Assembly (NCBI GenBank): GCA_016278325.1
Contig: JADQCB010000031.1
Span: forward strand, 30,963 to 94,962
Reading direction: 5' to 3'
DNA: 64,000 nt
From: Actibacterium sp.
GTDB lineage: Bacteria; Pseudomonadota; Alphaproteobacteria; Rhodobacterales; Rhodobacteraceae
The translations under genes and the position numbers were made by a program. Under the pieces are notes generated by a model. It was not told the DNA's origin. It was given only the letters and a program-made list of their open reading frames with translations, and made no database searches. Positions 37,311 to 46,366 of this stretch are shown piece by piece (the stretch's first letter is position 1; the number at the start of each line of letters is the position of its first letter).

Positions 37311-38063
37311 ATGAGCGACTATATCGATACGCCGCAGGGCCGGAAAATCGCCTATAACCGCATCGCCGGAACCGGCCCGGGTGTCGTGTTCCTCGGCGGC
37401 TTCCGGTCCGACATGACAGGGACCAAGGCGATGCATCTGGAGCAATGGGCAAAAGCAACCGGCCGGGGTTTTCTGCGCCTGGACTATTCCGGTCACGGCG
37501 AATCGTCAGGGGCCTTTACCGAGGGATGCATCGGCGACTGGGCGCAGGACGCGATCGAGGCAATCGCGGCGCTGACCGAGGGGCCGCAGGTCCTGGTCGG
37601 CTCGTCCATGGGCGGGTGGATCGCGCTTCTGGTCGCGCAGGCGATGCCACGGCGGGTGGCCGGGCTGGTCGGCATCGCCGCCGCCCCGGACTTCACCGAG
37701 GATGCCATGTGGGCCAATTTCGGACCCGCCGAACGCGCGCGGCTTGCGCGCGAGGGGCACCTGGCGCTGCCCACCGAATACGATGACGAACCCTATGTCA
37801 TCACCCGCAAGCTGATCGAGGACGGGCGCGAGCATCTGGTGTTGCGCAAGCAGCTGCCGCTTGCCTTCCCGGCGCGGTTCTTGCAAGGGACCGATGACGC
37901 GGATGTGGATCAATCGGTCGCGTTGCGCCTGCTGGCCCATGCCGAGGGCGCGGATATCCGCCTGACACTGGTCAAGGGCGCGGATCACCGGTTTTCGACA
38001 CCCGATTGCCTGGCGCTGATCGTGCGGACCATCGAGGATGTTCTGGCCGCCCCCCGCGCCTGA
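37311..38063 (+). CDS. Alpha/beta hydrolase
   Basis: 250 residues. Nucleophile elbow LVGSSMGGWIALLVAQAMPR, oxyanion strand VVFLGGFRSDMTGTKAMHLE, RLDYSGHGESSGAFTEG, and the catalytic His in VKGADHRFSTPDCL. It resembles the ABHD10-like group of (thio)esterases. GGAGGATGC precedes the ATG. Divergent from the HisC-like gene. Confidence 0.88.
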   Translation: MSDYIDTPQGRKIAYNRIAGTGPGVVFLGGFRSDMTGTKAMHLEQWAKATGRGFLRLDYSGHGESSGAFTEGCIGDWAQDAIEAIAALTEGPQVLVGSSMGGWIALLVAQAMPRRVAGLVGIAAAPDFTEDAMWANFGPAERARLAREGHLALPTEYDDEPYVITRKLIEDGREHLVLRKQLPLAFPARFLQGTDDADVDQSVALRLLAHAEGADIRLTLVKGADHRFSTPDCLALIVRTIEDVLAAPRA

Positions 38064-38094
38064 GCGGCCTCGCCGCCGCCGCCCGTGCCCGCGG

Positions 38095-39360
38095 TCAGAC
38101 CGTCCGGAGCTGCGCCCGCTTCTCGTCCTTGGGCGCGTTGGCGTCGATGAAGTTCAGCACCAGCGGCCGGATGTTGGTGCGCCAGCTGCGCCCGGCGAAG
38201 ATGCCATAATGCCCGGCACCGGGTTCCACATGGCTGGCTTTCATGGCGTCGGGCAACCCGGTCAGAAGCTCCAGCGCCGCGATGCACTGGCCGGGCGCGG
38301 AAATGTCGTCCTCGGTGCCCTCGACCGTCTTGACTGCAACCGTCGTGATCTTGCCGATATCCACCGGCTTGCCGTTCACCGTGAACCGGTTCTGCGCGAT
38401 TTCCAGTTGCTTGAAGATCCGTTCGACGGTGGAAAGATAGAATTCGGCCGTCATGTCCATCACCGCCAGGTATTCGTCGTAGAAACGGTTGTGCTTGTCA
38501 TGCTCGCCCGCCTCGCCCTTCGACAGCTTGAGGATCTGGTCGCGGAAGGCCGTCGAATGCCGGTCGGCGTTCATCGACACGAAGGACGCCAGTTGCAGCA
38601 GGCCGGGATAGACCAGCCGGCCGACGCCGGCATATTTGAAGCCGACGCGCTGGATCGCGAACTGTTCCAGCTGGCCCATCGTCACGCGGCGGCCGAAATC
38701 GGTCACATCGGTGGCCGCGGCATCGGGGTCGATGGGGCCGCCGATCAGGGTCAGGGTGCGGGGCTGGGCGTCGGGTTCCTCTTCGGCAAGATAGGCGGTG
38801 GCGGCCAGCGCCAGCGGTGCGGGCTGGCAGACCGCGATCACGTTGATATCCGGGCCAAGGGCCTTCATGAAATCGACAAGATAGAGGGTGTAATCCTCGA
38901 TATCGAACTTGCCCTTGGAAACGGGGATGTCGCGCGCGTTATGCCAATCCGTGATATAGACTTCGCAATCGGGCAACAGGCTGGACACGGTCGAGCGGAG
39001 CAGCGTGGCATAATGCCCCGACATCGGCGCCACCAGCAGGACACGGCGTGGCTTTGCGGGGCGGTCATGCACGCGAAAATGCAAAAGGCTTCCGAACGGG
39101 TGTTCGACCAGCGTTTCCTCTGTCACCACGTGATCGCGCCCATCGGCGCCCACCACGGTGTGAATATTCCAGTCCGGCTTGGCCACCATGCGGGCGAAAG
39201 AGCGTTCGGTAACCTCGCCCCAGGCCGCCATCAGTTGAAAAAACGGGTTGGGCATGAGCCCCATGATCGGGTATGACCCAAGGGCAAGCGCTGTTGCGCC
39301 CAGCCACTGGTTCGTGTTCCGGGCGCTTTCCATCAGGTCGTAGGTGGCCATGCTTTTCAT
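38095..39360 (-). CDS. phaZ: Intracellular polyhydroxyalkanoate depolymerase
   Basis: Mobilises stored polyhydroxybutyrate. 421 residues. Family features: ALGSYPIMGLMPNPFFQLMA near the N-terminus, VLLVAPMSGHYATLLRSTV, ITDWHNARDIPVSKGKFDIE, the nucleophile region VIAVCQPAPLALAA with a Cys in place of the lipase Ser, and the C-terminal VEPGAGHYGIFAGRSWRTNI. The ATG at 39360 has GGAGAG eight bases before it. Divergent from phaC. Confidence 0.94.
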   Translation of the reverse strand: MKSMATYDLMESARNTNQWLGATALALGSYPIMGLMPNPFFQLMAAWGEVTERSFARMVAKPDWNIHTVVGADGRDHVVTEETLVEHPFGSLLHFRVHDRPAKPRRVLLVAPMSGHYATLLRSTVSSLLPDCEVYITDWHNARDIPVSKGKFDIEDYTLYLVDFMKALGPDINVIAVCQPAPLALAATAYLAEEEPDAQPRTLTLIGGPIDPDAAATDVTDFGRRVTMGQLEQFAIQRVGFKYAGVGRLVYPGLLQLASFVSMNADRHSTAFRDQILKLSKGEAGEHDKHNRFYDEYLAVMDMTAEFYLSTVERIFKQLEIAQNRFTVNGKPVDIGKITTVAVKTVEGTEDDISAPGQCIAALELLTGLPDAMKASHVEPGAGHYGIFAGRSWRTNIRPLVLNFIDANAPKDEKRAQLRTV

Positions 39361-39459
39361 TCGGCTCTCCAATATCTTGCAGCCCGTTTACACGGTTGCC
39401 GCCACGGAATAGGACGCGCCGCAATGCTGCACCTGCACAAATAGGGGGGATTTCCGCCC

Positions 39460-41256
39460 ATGACAACTGAAGATCATGCCGACGAGTCCGGGCTTGCCCG
39501 GCTGAACGCCAATCTGGAGAAGATCGAGGAGCTGTCGGAACGGCTTGTGGCGGCGCTTGCCAGGAAGCGGCAGGTCGACCCGAACCTTCAGGGGCCTGGC
39601 CAGGAATTGTTCATGAAAGCATCGGTCGCCTACATGACCGAAATTATGACCAACCCGTCCAAGATATTCGAGCAACAGGTCGGCTATTGGGGCAGCACGC
39701 TCAAGCATTTCATCGAGGCGCAGGAGGCGCTGGCCTCGGGCAAGTTTGCCGCGCCAGAGGACGACACGCCACCCGATCCGCGGTTTTCCGGCGAGTTGTG
39801 GGAAAAACACCCCTATTTCAACTACATCAAGCAGCAATACCTTCTTTCGTCCGAGGCGATCGAAAACGCCGTGAAGGAAATCGAGGGGCTGGACCCCAAG
39901 GACCGCAAGCGGCTGGAATATTTCAGCCAGCAGATCATCGACATGATGTCGCCCGCGAATTTCCTGGGCACCAATCCCGAGGCGCTTGCACGGGCCGTCG
40001 AGACCGACGGCGAAAGCCTGGTCAAGGGGCTGGAAAACCTGGTGCGCGACATCGAGGCCAATGACGGCGAGCTCCTGGTCACGCTGGCCGACAGGGGTGC
40101 GTTCAAGGTGGGCGAAAACCTGGCCACGACGCCGGGCGAGGTGGTGTTTCGCAACCGCATGTTCGAACTGATCCAGTACGCCCCCACGACCGAATCGGTC
40201 CACCGGACACCGCTGCTGATCTTTCCGCCCTGGATCAACAAGTTCTACATTCTCGACCTGAAAGAGAAGAATTCGCTGATCCGGTGGATCGTCGATCAGG
40301 GCTACACCCTGTTCGTGGTCAGCTGGGTCAATCCCGATGCGTCCTATGCGGATGTCGGCATGGACGAGTATGTCGAGGAAGGATACCTGACGGCCATTGA
40401 TCAGGTGAAACAGATCACCGGCGAAGAGAAGATCAATGTCGTCGGTTATTGCATTGCCGGCACGACCCTGGCGTTGGCGCTGGGCCTGATGAAAAAGCGT
40501 GGCGACAGTTCGGTGAAATCCGCCACTTTCCTGACCACGCTGACCGACTTCTCGGACCAGGGCGAGGTCGGGGTGTTCCTGGATGAGGATTTCCTCGGCG
40601 GAATCGAGCGCGAGGTGGCCCGCGCGGGCGTGCTCGACCGGTTCTTCATGTCGCGCACCTTCAGCTTCCTGCGCGCGAACGACCTGGTCTATCGCCCGGC
40701 GATCCGCAGCTACATGATGGGCGAGGCGCCGCCGGCGTTCGATCTGCTCTACTGGAACGGCGACGGCACCAACCTGCCGGCGAAGATGGTCGTGGAATAT
40801 CTGCGCGGGCTTTGCCAGGCGAACAAGCTGGCCAAGGGCGAATTCGAGATCTGCGGCGAAACGCCATCGCTCAGGGATGTGCAGGTGCCGCTTTTCGCTG
40901 TCGCCTGCGAGACCGATCACATCGCGGCCTGGCGGTCGAGCTTTACCGGGATCCGGCAGATGGGCAGTCGCAGCAAGACCTTCGTGCTGTCGGAATCGGG
41001 CCATATCGCCGGGATCGTCAATCCGCCCGAAAAGAAGAAATACGGCCATTACACCAATGATGGCCCGATGCGCGATGCCGACAGCTGGCGCGCCGAGGCG
41101 GTCTTTCACGAAGGCTCATGGTGGCCGCGCTGGAATGACTGGCTGAAGAAACGCTCCGGCAAGCTTGTGCCCGCACGCCAGCCCGGCGATTCCGATCACC
41201 CGTCGTTGGGAAAGGCGCCGGGAAGCTATGTCATTTCGGACCCTGACAGCGATTAG
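39460..41256 (+). CDS. phaC: Class I poly(3-hydroxyalkanoate) synthase
   Basis: Polymerises (R)-3-hydroxyacyl-CoA on the granule surface. 598 residues, typical of class I. The catalytic cysteine is C331 in the lipase-like box VGYCIAGT, and the catalytic His is H515 in LSESGHIAGIVNPP. Other marks: IFPPWINKFYILDLKEKNSL, VSWVNPDASYADVGMDEYV and LYWNGDGTNLPAKM. An imperfect PhaR-like site (CTGC-N4-GCAC, 39427-39438) lies 22 bases before the start. Confidence 0.97.
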   Translation: MTTEDHADESGLARLNANLEKIEELSERLVAALARKRQVDPNLQGPGQELFMKASVAYMTEIMTNPSKIFEQQVGYWGSTLKHFIEAQEALASGKFAAPEDDTPPDPRFSGELWEKHPYFNYIKQQYLLSSEAIENAVKEIEGLDPKDRKRLEYFSQQIIDMMSPANFLGTNPEALARAVETDGESLVKGLENLVRDIEANDGELLVTLADRGAFKVGENLATTPGEVVFRNRMFELIQYAPTTESVHRTPLLIFPPWINKFYILDLKEKNSLIRWIVDQGYTLFVVSWVNPDASYADVGMDEYVEEGYLTAIDQVKQITGEEKINVVGYCIAGTTLALALGLMKKRGDSSVKSATFLTTLTDFSDQGEVGVFLDEDFLGGIEREVARAGVLDRFFMSRTFSFLRANDLVYRPAIRSYMMGEAPPAFDLLYWNGDGTNLPAKMVVEYLRGLCQANKLAKGEFEICGETPSLRDVQVPLFAVACETDHIAAWRSSFTGIRQMGSRSKTFVLSESGHIAGIVNPPEKKKYGHYTNDGPMRDADSWRAEAVFHEGSWWPRWNDWLKKRSGKLVPARQPGDSDHPSLGKAPGSYVISDPDSD

Positions 41257-41276
41257 GCGATCCGCCGGAAAAATTT

Positions 41277-41325
41277 CTGCGACGCAGCAATTCTCCTTGA
41301 AATGCTGCGTCGCAGCATGTATGTC
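41277..41325 (+). promoter_or_regulatory. phaP promoter with two PhaR operators
   Basis: Two exact CTGC-N3-GCAG sites: CTGCGACGCAG at 41277-41287 and CTGCGTCGCAG at 41305-41315, the latter inside the 17-base palindrome 41302-41318. TTGAAA (41297-41302) and TATGTC (41320-41325) are spaced 17 bases apart, and the second operator fills the spacer exactly. PhaR binding should therefore block RNA polymerase until PHB titrates PhaR away. Confidence 0.8.
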
Positions 41326-41380
41326 CTTGGAAGACGGAAAACGGGGGTTCCCCCGAACCAGGCCCCAAGGAGATTTGGAA

Positions 41381-41833
41381 ATGGCTACGCAAACTCAAGA
41401 TTTCACCAAGATCATGCAGGACATGATGGCGTCGTTCCCGGTTGACACCAGCGCCATGCAGGATGCCTTCAAGTCGCAGGCCGCCCTGGGCGAGAAGATG
41501 TCGAAACTCGCGCTGGAAGCGGCCGAGAAATCGAACGAGATTTCCTCGAAATGGACGAAGGACACGATTGCCAAGCTGGGCGCCGTGACCACCGTCAAGG
41601 CCGAGCCGACCGAGTATTCGAAGGCGTTCACCGACTTCGCTTCGTCTTCGGCCGAAATGGCGTCCGAGAATCTTGCCGCCTACGCCGAAGTGGCCAAGAA
41701 GGTCCAGATGGAAACGGTCGAGCTGATGATGGCGGCCGGCAAGGACTTTTCCGAGGACATGACCGCGGCGACCAAGAAGGCGACCAACGAAGCCACCGCC
41801 GCCGCCAAGAAGGCGACCGCGCAGGCGAAGTAA
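41381..41833 (+). CDS. phaP: Phasin (PHB granule-associated protein)
   Basis: 150 residues. A small helical, Ala/Lys/Glu-rich protein that coats PHB granules. It carries the phasin-type sequence AAEKSNEISSKWTKDTIAKL, EYSKAFTDFASSSAEMASEN and AEVAKKVQMETVELMMAAGK, and a Lys/Ala-rich tail (KKATNEATAAAKKATAQAK). AAGGAG lies 8 bases before the ATG. It lies between phaC and phaR under a promoter with PhaR boxes and ends in a strong terminator, as expected for an abundant, PhaR-titrated product. Confidence 0.92.
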   Translation: MATQTQDFTKIMQDMMASFPVDTSAMQDAFKSQAALGEKMSKLALEAAEKSNEISSKWTKDTIAKLGAVTTVKAEPTEYSKAFTDFASSSAEMASENLAAYAEVAKKVQMETVELMMAAGKDFSEDMTAATKKATNEATAAAKKATAQAK

Positions 41834-41878
41834 ATTCCGATCCTGCCGGTGCGTCCATCGGACCGGCTTGAATCGAAG

Positions 41879-41904
41879 GGGCGGGCATTCGTGCCCGCCC
41901 TTTT
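41879..41904 (+). terminator. Rho-independent terminator after phaP
   Basis: GGGCGGGC / GCCCGCCC, eight pairs, loop ATTCGT, followed by TTTTCATTT. It separates phaP from phaR. Confidence 0.88.
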
Positions 41905-41970
41905 CATTTGTGTCTGCCGGGTCTAGGCTTCTCTGCACTGCAACATGACCTTGCCACGGGGAGGATGCTT

Positions 41971-42525
41971 GTGCCGGACGATTCCAAACCGCTTCTCATC
42001 AAGCGCTATGCAAGCCGCAGACTCTACAACACCGAAACCAGCGATTATGTCACGCTCGAGGATATCGCGCGCTTCATCCGCGACGGGCGCGAGGTGCAGA
42101 TCATCGACCTGAAAAGCGGCGATGACCTGACCCGGCAATACCTGCTTCAGATCATTGCCGAACATGAAAGCCGTGGCGAGAACGTGCTGCCCATCAACGT
42201 GCTGAACGATCTGGTGCGCAGCTATACCACGCAGGCACAGTCGGTCGTGCCGCAGTTCCTGGCGATGAGCTTCGACATCCTGCGCGACGGCCAGTCGAAG
42301 ATGATCGAGAACATGACCAGCATTCCCGGTCCGATGTCGAAAATGCCGGGCCTGGAGGCAATGCAGAAACAGCAGCAGGCCTTTCTCAAGGCGATGACCG
42401 GCGGATGGGTTCCGGGCAGCGGCGACGAATCCGGGTCGGACAATGCGCATACGGCTGAAGATCTGGACGAGATAAAGAAGCAGCTCGCCGAATTGCAGCG
42501 CAAACTTTCCGCGATGGGCAAATAG
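41971..42525 (+). CDS. phaR: PHB synthesis repressor PhaR
   Basis: Represses phaP (and often itself) and is released by binding to PHB granules. 184 residues. The N-terminal PHB/PHA-binding DNA-binding region reads LLIKRYASRRLYNTETSDYV, TLEDIARFIRDGREVQIID; then VLNDLVRSYTTQAQSVVPQF and a Gln/Met-rich segment; a coiled coil ends the protein (DEIKKQLAELQRKLSAM). The GTG at 41971 was chosen since GGGGAGGA lies 6 bases before it; an ATG at 41965 would leave no spacing. Confidence 0.93.
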   Translation: MPDDSKPLLIKRYASRRLYNTETSDYVTLEDIARFIRDGREVQIIDLKSGDDLTRQYLLQIIAEHESRGENVLPINVLNDLVRSYTTQAQSVVPQFLAMSFDILRDGQSKMIENMTSIPGPMSKMPGLEAMQKQQQAFLKAMTGGWVPGSGDESGSDNAHTAEDLDEIKKQLAELQRKLSAMGK

Positions 42526-42564
42526 GGTCGCAACGGCGGGCCGCGCGTGACCCGCCATCCCCGA

Positions 42565-43947
42565 TCAGGTGATCTGGGCGAACACCTTTCCAAGCGCGCT
42601 TTCCAGCTTTTCGAACATTTCGTCCATCTGCGCCTCGGTCATGATGAAGGGCGGGCAAAGCACGATGGCCTGGCCCAGGGGCCGGCAGATCAGCCCGTGA
42701 TCGGTGCAGGTATTGGCGATACGTTCGCTGACCGAAAGATCGCCGTCGAACGGGGTGCGCGTGGCCTTGTCCCTGACCGCCTCGAGCGCGCCCATAAGGC
42801 CCTTGCCGCGCGCCTCGCCGATATTCGGATGCTCTGCCAGCCGCGCCATATGCGATTCGAACCGCGGCGTCAGGGCCCGGACATTCTCGATCAGCGGGGG
42901 GTTGCGGTCATCGCCTTTCAGGATCACGTCGATCGCCTTCAGCGCGATCGCGCAGCCCACCGGGTGGCCCGAAGCGGTGAAGCCGTGGGGGAATTCCTCG
43001 ATTTCTTCCACCGCGCGGTCCAGCCGCTCGCACAGGTCGGGGCCCAGGATCACCGCCCCCATCGGGAAATATCCCGCCGTCAGGCATTTTGAGCTGATGA
43101 TCGCATCGGGCATGAAATCGTAACTCTGGCAGCCCCAGACCGCGCCGGTGCGTCCGAACCCGCAGATCACCTCGTCCGCGATCAGCGGGATCCCGTGCTT
43201 TTTCAGGATCGGCTGGATGGCCTGGAAATACCCGGCGCTGGGGGGGATGACGCCGCCCGCGCCCATCACCGGCTCGGCGAAGAAGGCGGCGATCGTGTCG
43301 GCCCCCTCGCGGGCGATCGTCTCTTCCAGCTCGGCGGCCATGCGCCGGGTAAAGGCGGCCTCGGTTTCGCCTTCCTGTCCTTCGCGCCAGTAATGCGGGC
43401 AGGACAGGTGAATGAATCCGTCCAGCGGCAGGCCGAAGACGCTGTTATAGGGTTTGCCGGTCATCGACGAGGCCGCCACCGTCACCCCGTGATAGGCGTT
43501 CTTGCGGGTCAGGATCTTGCGGCGCTGCGGCTGGCCCTCGGCGCCCGAAAGAAACCACAGCATCTTGACCATGGTGTCGTTGGCCTCGGACCCGGAATTC
43601 GTGTAGAAGACCTTTGCGCTTTCGAAAGGCGACACTTCGATCAGCTTCTCGCTGAGCATCACGGTCTGGTCCGACATCCGCCCGAAAAACGCGTGATAGC
43701 CCGGGAAACGGTCATATTGCGCCTTGGCCGCGGCGGCCATGCCGGGATGGTCGAACCCGGCCACCATGTTCCACAGGCCGGAATTGGCGTCCAGGTAACG
43801 CTTGCCATGCACATCGACCACATAGGGGCCTTCGCCATGGGTCAGAACCACCGCGCCGCGTTCATGCACCGAGGGCAGGTCGGTGAAACCATAGAAACTG
43901 CTGGCATCGGCGCGGGCTTCCCAGCTGTTGGGGCTATCGTCACGCAT
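42565..43947 (-). CDS. Class III (omega) aminotransferase
   Basis: 460 residues of the class III PLP aminotransferases (beta-alanine/taurine:pyruvate or 4-aminobutyrate type). Motifs: GEGPYVVDVHGKRYLDANSG, VFYTNSGSEANDTMVKMLW, AYHGVTVAASSMTGKPYN, LIADEVICGFGRTGAVWG and the PLP lysine in IISSKCLTAGYFPMGAV. AAGGA stands 8 bases before the ATG at 43947. The frame extends upstream but without similarity. Substrate undetermined; no degradation pathway genes are adjacent. Confidence 0.9.
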   Translation of the reverse strand: MRDDSPNSWEARADASSFYGFTDLPSVHERGAVVLTHGEGPYVVDVHGKRYLDANSGLWNMVAGFDHPGMAAAAKAQYDRFPGYHAFFGRMSDQTVMLSEKLIEVSPFESAKVFYTNSGSEANDTMVKMLWFLSGAEGQPQRRKILTRKNAYHGVTVAASSMTGKPYNSVFGLPLDGFIHLSCPHYWREGQEGETEAAFTRRMAAELEETIAREGADTIAAFFAEPVMGAGGVIPPSAGYFQAIQPILKKHGIPLIADEVICGFGRTGAVWGCQSYDFMPDAIISSKCLTAGYFPMGAVILGPDLCERLDRAVEEIEEFPHGFTASGHPVGCAIALKAIDVILKGDDRNPPLIENVRALTPRFESHMARLAEHPNIGEARGKGLMGALEAVRDKATRTPFDGDLSVSERIANTCTDHGLICRPLGQAIVLCPPFIMTEAQMDEMFEKLESALGKVFAQIT

Positions 43948-44323
43948 CGTTCGATCCTTCATGCTCTGGCTTTGTATCAAGCGCGTGGTTCGGGCCTGAG
44001 GTTTCCTATCCGTTTCGGCGAATTTCGTCGAGTGTGTCGCGCATTCCCCTTTGCGGTGGTCGGGGCCGACGGCGCGAAGATGCCCAGGCGTGGCGCCGGT
44101 CGCGCAAGGCATGGGGCCCATTGCGCGGATCAGCACGGCCGGCTTGACCCGACTCGGGCGAGGGTGCAAAAATTTCCAACCGAAGGTCTGGCGTGCTTGC
44201 CCGGCATCGCACCCGCAATGCCAAGGCAATCCGCGTCGCGTCCGGGCCGGAAGAAGCCGGGGCCATGAACCGCCGCCGCACGGCACAGATGATTGGCCGC
44301 CGCAATCCTCGGGAGCATGCGTT
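43948..44323. other. Divergent intergenic region
   Basis: 376 bases between the aminotransferase and an alpha/beta hydrolase. Open frames cross it on both strands but lack ribosome sites and similarity. It must contain the two divergent promoters, which I could not place. No repeats of note. Confidence 0.4.
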
Positions 44324-45142
44324 ATGGCCTACACGCGGCTGAACGGTGTTGAAATCTTTCACGAGCTCCATGGGCGCGGGGGGCCGGCGCTGGTTCTGGT
44401 TCACGGCTCATGGGATTCGCACGAAAACTGGCGGTTGGTGGTTGGGCAGCTGGCGCAATCCTTCCGGGTTCTCGTGTATGATCGCCGGGGTCACAGCCAG
44501 AGCGAGCGCCCGGCGAGCCCGGGAAGCGTGACCGAGGATGTGGCCGATCTTGCCGGCCTGATCGAGCGGCTGGACCTTGCACCGGCCTGGGTGGCCGGGA
44601 ATTCCTTCGGGGCGTCGATCTCGCTTCGTCTTGCCGGCGCGCGACCGGAGCTTCTGCGCGGGGTGATCGCCCACGAGCCGCCGCTTTTTGCGCTGCTTGC
44701 ACAGGATCCGGCCACGGCGCCGATCCTGAACGAAATCGGCGCGCGGATCGCCCCTGTCGTCGAGCGTATCGCATCGGGCGACCATGCCGGTGCCGCGCGG
44801 CGCTTCGTCGACGAGGTGGCGCTCGGGCCAGGAAGCTGGGCACAGCTTTCTCCCGAAGCCCGGGCGATCTTCATCGAAAACGCCCCGACCTTTCTCGATG
44901 AAGCGAATGACCCGCAGCAACTGACGATCGACCTCGACCACCTGAAAGGGTTCACCCAGCCGGTGCTTCTGACCACCGGGGCGCAAAGCCCGCCGATCTA
45001 TGCGCCGGTGCTTTCGATTCTCGCCGATGCGCTGCCCGCGGCCGAAATCCATACATTTCCGGGCGCGGGCCACATTCCGCATGTCACCCATGCCGACGCC
45101 TATGCCGAGATCACCGCGGCGTTCATTCGCGAGCACGGGTGA
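44324..45142 (+). CDS. Alpha/beta hydrolase
   Basis: 272 residues. Oxyanion motif ALVLVHGSWDSHENW, RRGHSQSERP, nucleophile elbow WVAGNSFGASISLRLAG, and catalytic His in FPGAGHIPHVTHADAY. Similar in layout to haloperoxidase-like or lactonase-like hydrolases; substrate unknown. The longer frame upstream has no similarity; this start begins MAYTRLNGVEIFHELHG. Confidence 0.87.
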   Translation: MAYTRLNGVEIFHELHGRGGPALVLVHGSWDSHENWRLVVGQLAQSFRVLVYDRRGHSQSERPASPGSVTEDVADLAGLIERLDLAPAWVAGNSFGASISLRLAGARPELLRGVIAHEPPLFALLAQDPATAPILNEIGARIAPVVERIASGDHAGAARRFVDEVALGPGSWAQLSPEARAIFIENAPTFLDEANDPQQLTIDLDHLKGFTQPVLLTTGAQSPPIYAPVLSILADALPAAEIHTFPGAGHIPHVTHADAYAEITAAFIREHG

Positions 45143-45255
45143 CGGGCGCCACCGCGGGGCCAAGCGCCACGATCCCCGCAGGTCTGGCGGATGTTGCACG
45201 CTTCGTCGCTTGTGGCGGGACGCGCGTTCCACGCATAGGTGCACTGGAAGTTTGT

Positions 45256-45330
45256 TGGAGCGGGCGAAGAGATTCGAACTCTCGACCCTTACCTTGGCAA
45301 GGTAATGCTCTACCCCTGAGCTACGCCCGC
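45256..45330 (-). tRNA. tRNA-Gly (GCC)
   Basis: Read on the minus strand: acceptor GCGGGCG pairs with CGCCCGC, D-arm AGCTCAGGGGTAGAGC, anticodon arm with GCC in CTTGCCAAG, T-arm GAGAGTTCGAATCTC, and an encoded CCA end (75 nt). No integrase or duplicated tRNA end is nearby, so it is not marked as an integration site. Confidence 0.97.
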
Positions 45331-45432
45331 ATCCATTGGGTGGGAGTGATTTACGCAATCGCGTGGGGCGCTGCAAGGGGGGTTCTGGCATTTTCTGAAT
45401 ATTCTCGATCCCCCCTCCGCGTGGCCCGGATC

Positions 45433-46155
45433 TCAGCTTTTGCGCCGGCGTCGGGACCGCAACAGGTTCAGCCCCTCGACCGCGCCGGAAAACAGCATCG
45501 CGGCATAGATGAAGCCGCGCTCGACATGGAAATGCGCCCCGTCGGCCATCAGCGCCATGCCCACCATCACGAGAAAGCTCAGCGCAAGCATCTTGGTCGA
45601 TGGATGGGCCTCGACGAATTTGCCGATCGGTTCGGCGGCAGCCATCATCACCAGGATCGCCACCACCACCGCCGCGATCATGACCTCCAGGTGATCGGCG
45701 ATCCCCACGGCGGTGATGACGCTGTCGAGCGAAAAGACCAGGTCCAGCAGCATGATCTGGACGATCACCGCCCCGAAAACGGCGCCGGCGCTGGCCCGCA
45801 TGGCGGCCTCTTCATCGGGGCCCTCGACCTCTTCGAATATCTCGGTCGAGGCTTTCCAGATCAGGAACAGCCCCCCCGCGACCAGGATCAGGTCACGCCA
45901 GGACAGGCCGAAGCCCAGGATCGTCACGAAGGGCTGGCTGAGGGAAATGATCCAGGCGATCGAGAACAGCAGCAAGACCCGCAGAACCAGCGCACCGGTC
46001 AGCCCGATCATCCGCGCGGGGCGGCGCTGGTCCGGCGGCAGCCGGCTGGTGGCGATCGAGATGAAGATCACGTTGTCGACGCCCAGGACGATTTCCAGCG
46101 CCGTCAGTGTCAGGAACGAGGCCCATACGGCCGGGTCGGAGAGAAGGTCGATCAT
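45433..46155 (-). CDS. TerC-family integral membrane protein
   Basis: 240 residues, seven or eight helices. TerC marks with conserved acidic residues in membrane segments: LTALEIVLGVDNVIFISIAT and IMLLDLVFSLDSVITAVGIA, plus ADGAHFHVERGFIYAAMLFS. The start MIDLLSDPAVWASF (ATG 46155) has GGGAGA five bases upstream. Members are implicated in tellurite resistance or metal (Mn2+) export during protein secretion; no ter genes are nearby. Confidence 0.9.
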   Translation of the reverse strand: MIDLLSDPAVWASFLTLTALEIVLGVDNVIFISIATSRLPPDQRRPARMIGLTGALVLRVLLLFSIAWIISLSQPFVTILGFGLSWRDLILVAGGLFLIWKASTEIFEEVEGPDEEAAMRASAGAVFGAVIVQIMLLDLVFSLDSVITAVGIADHLEVMIAAVVVAILVMMAAAEPIGKFVEAHPSTKMLALSFLVMVGMALMADGAHFHVERGFIYAAMLFSGAVEGLNLLRSRRRRKS

Positions 46156-46285
46156 CGCGGTCTCCCACAACAGTGTGTCGAATGCTCCTGGGGACAAGAT
46201 CACCCTGAAAAGGCAGAGCCAACCCCCATTGCTCCGGCGCGGTTACGGGAAATGTGCATGGCCGGTGAGCTTGTCCACGGTTACG

Positions 46286-46305
46286 AAAGGGGGCCACCGG
46301 CCCCC
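46286..46305 (-). terminator. Hairpin downstream of pyc
   Basis: GGGGGCC / GGCCCCC, seven pairs with a 3-base loop, followed on the minus strand by TTTCGT. Placed 60 bases after the pyc stop; a weak T-run makes it moderate as a terminator. Confidence 0.5.
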
Positions 46306-46366
46306 GTCCCGAACGCCCGGCAGGGCGCGAGAGGAATGGCTTCGCCCCGCAGGAGCGGCCGCAAGG

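Noticed and set aside
45256..45330. tRNA-Gly as a mobile-element attachment site
   Set aside because: No integrase, no repeated tRNA 3' end and no change in gene type around it.
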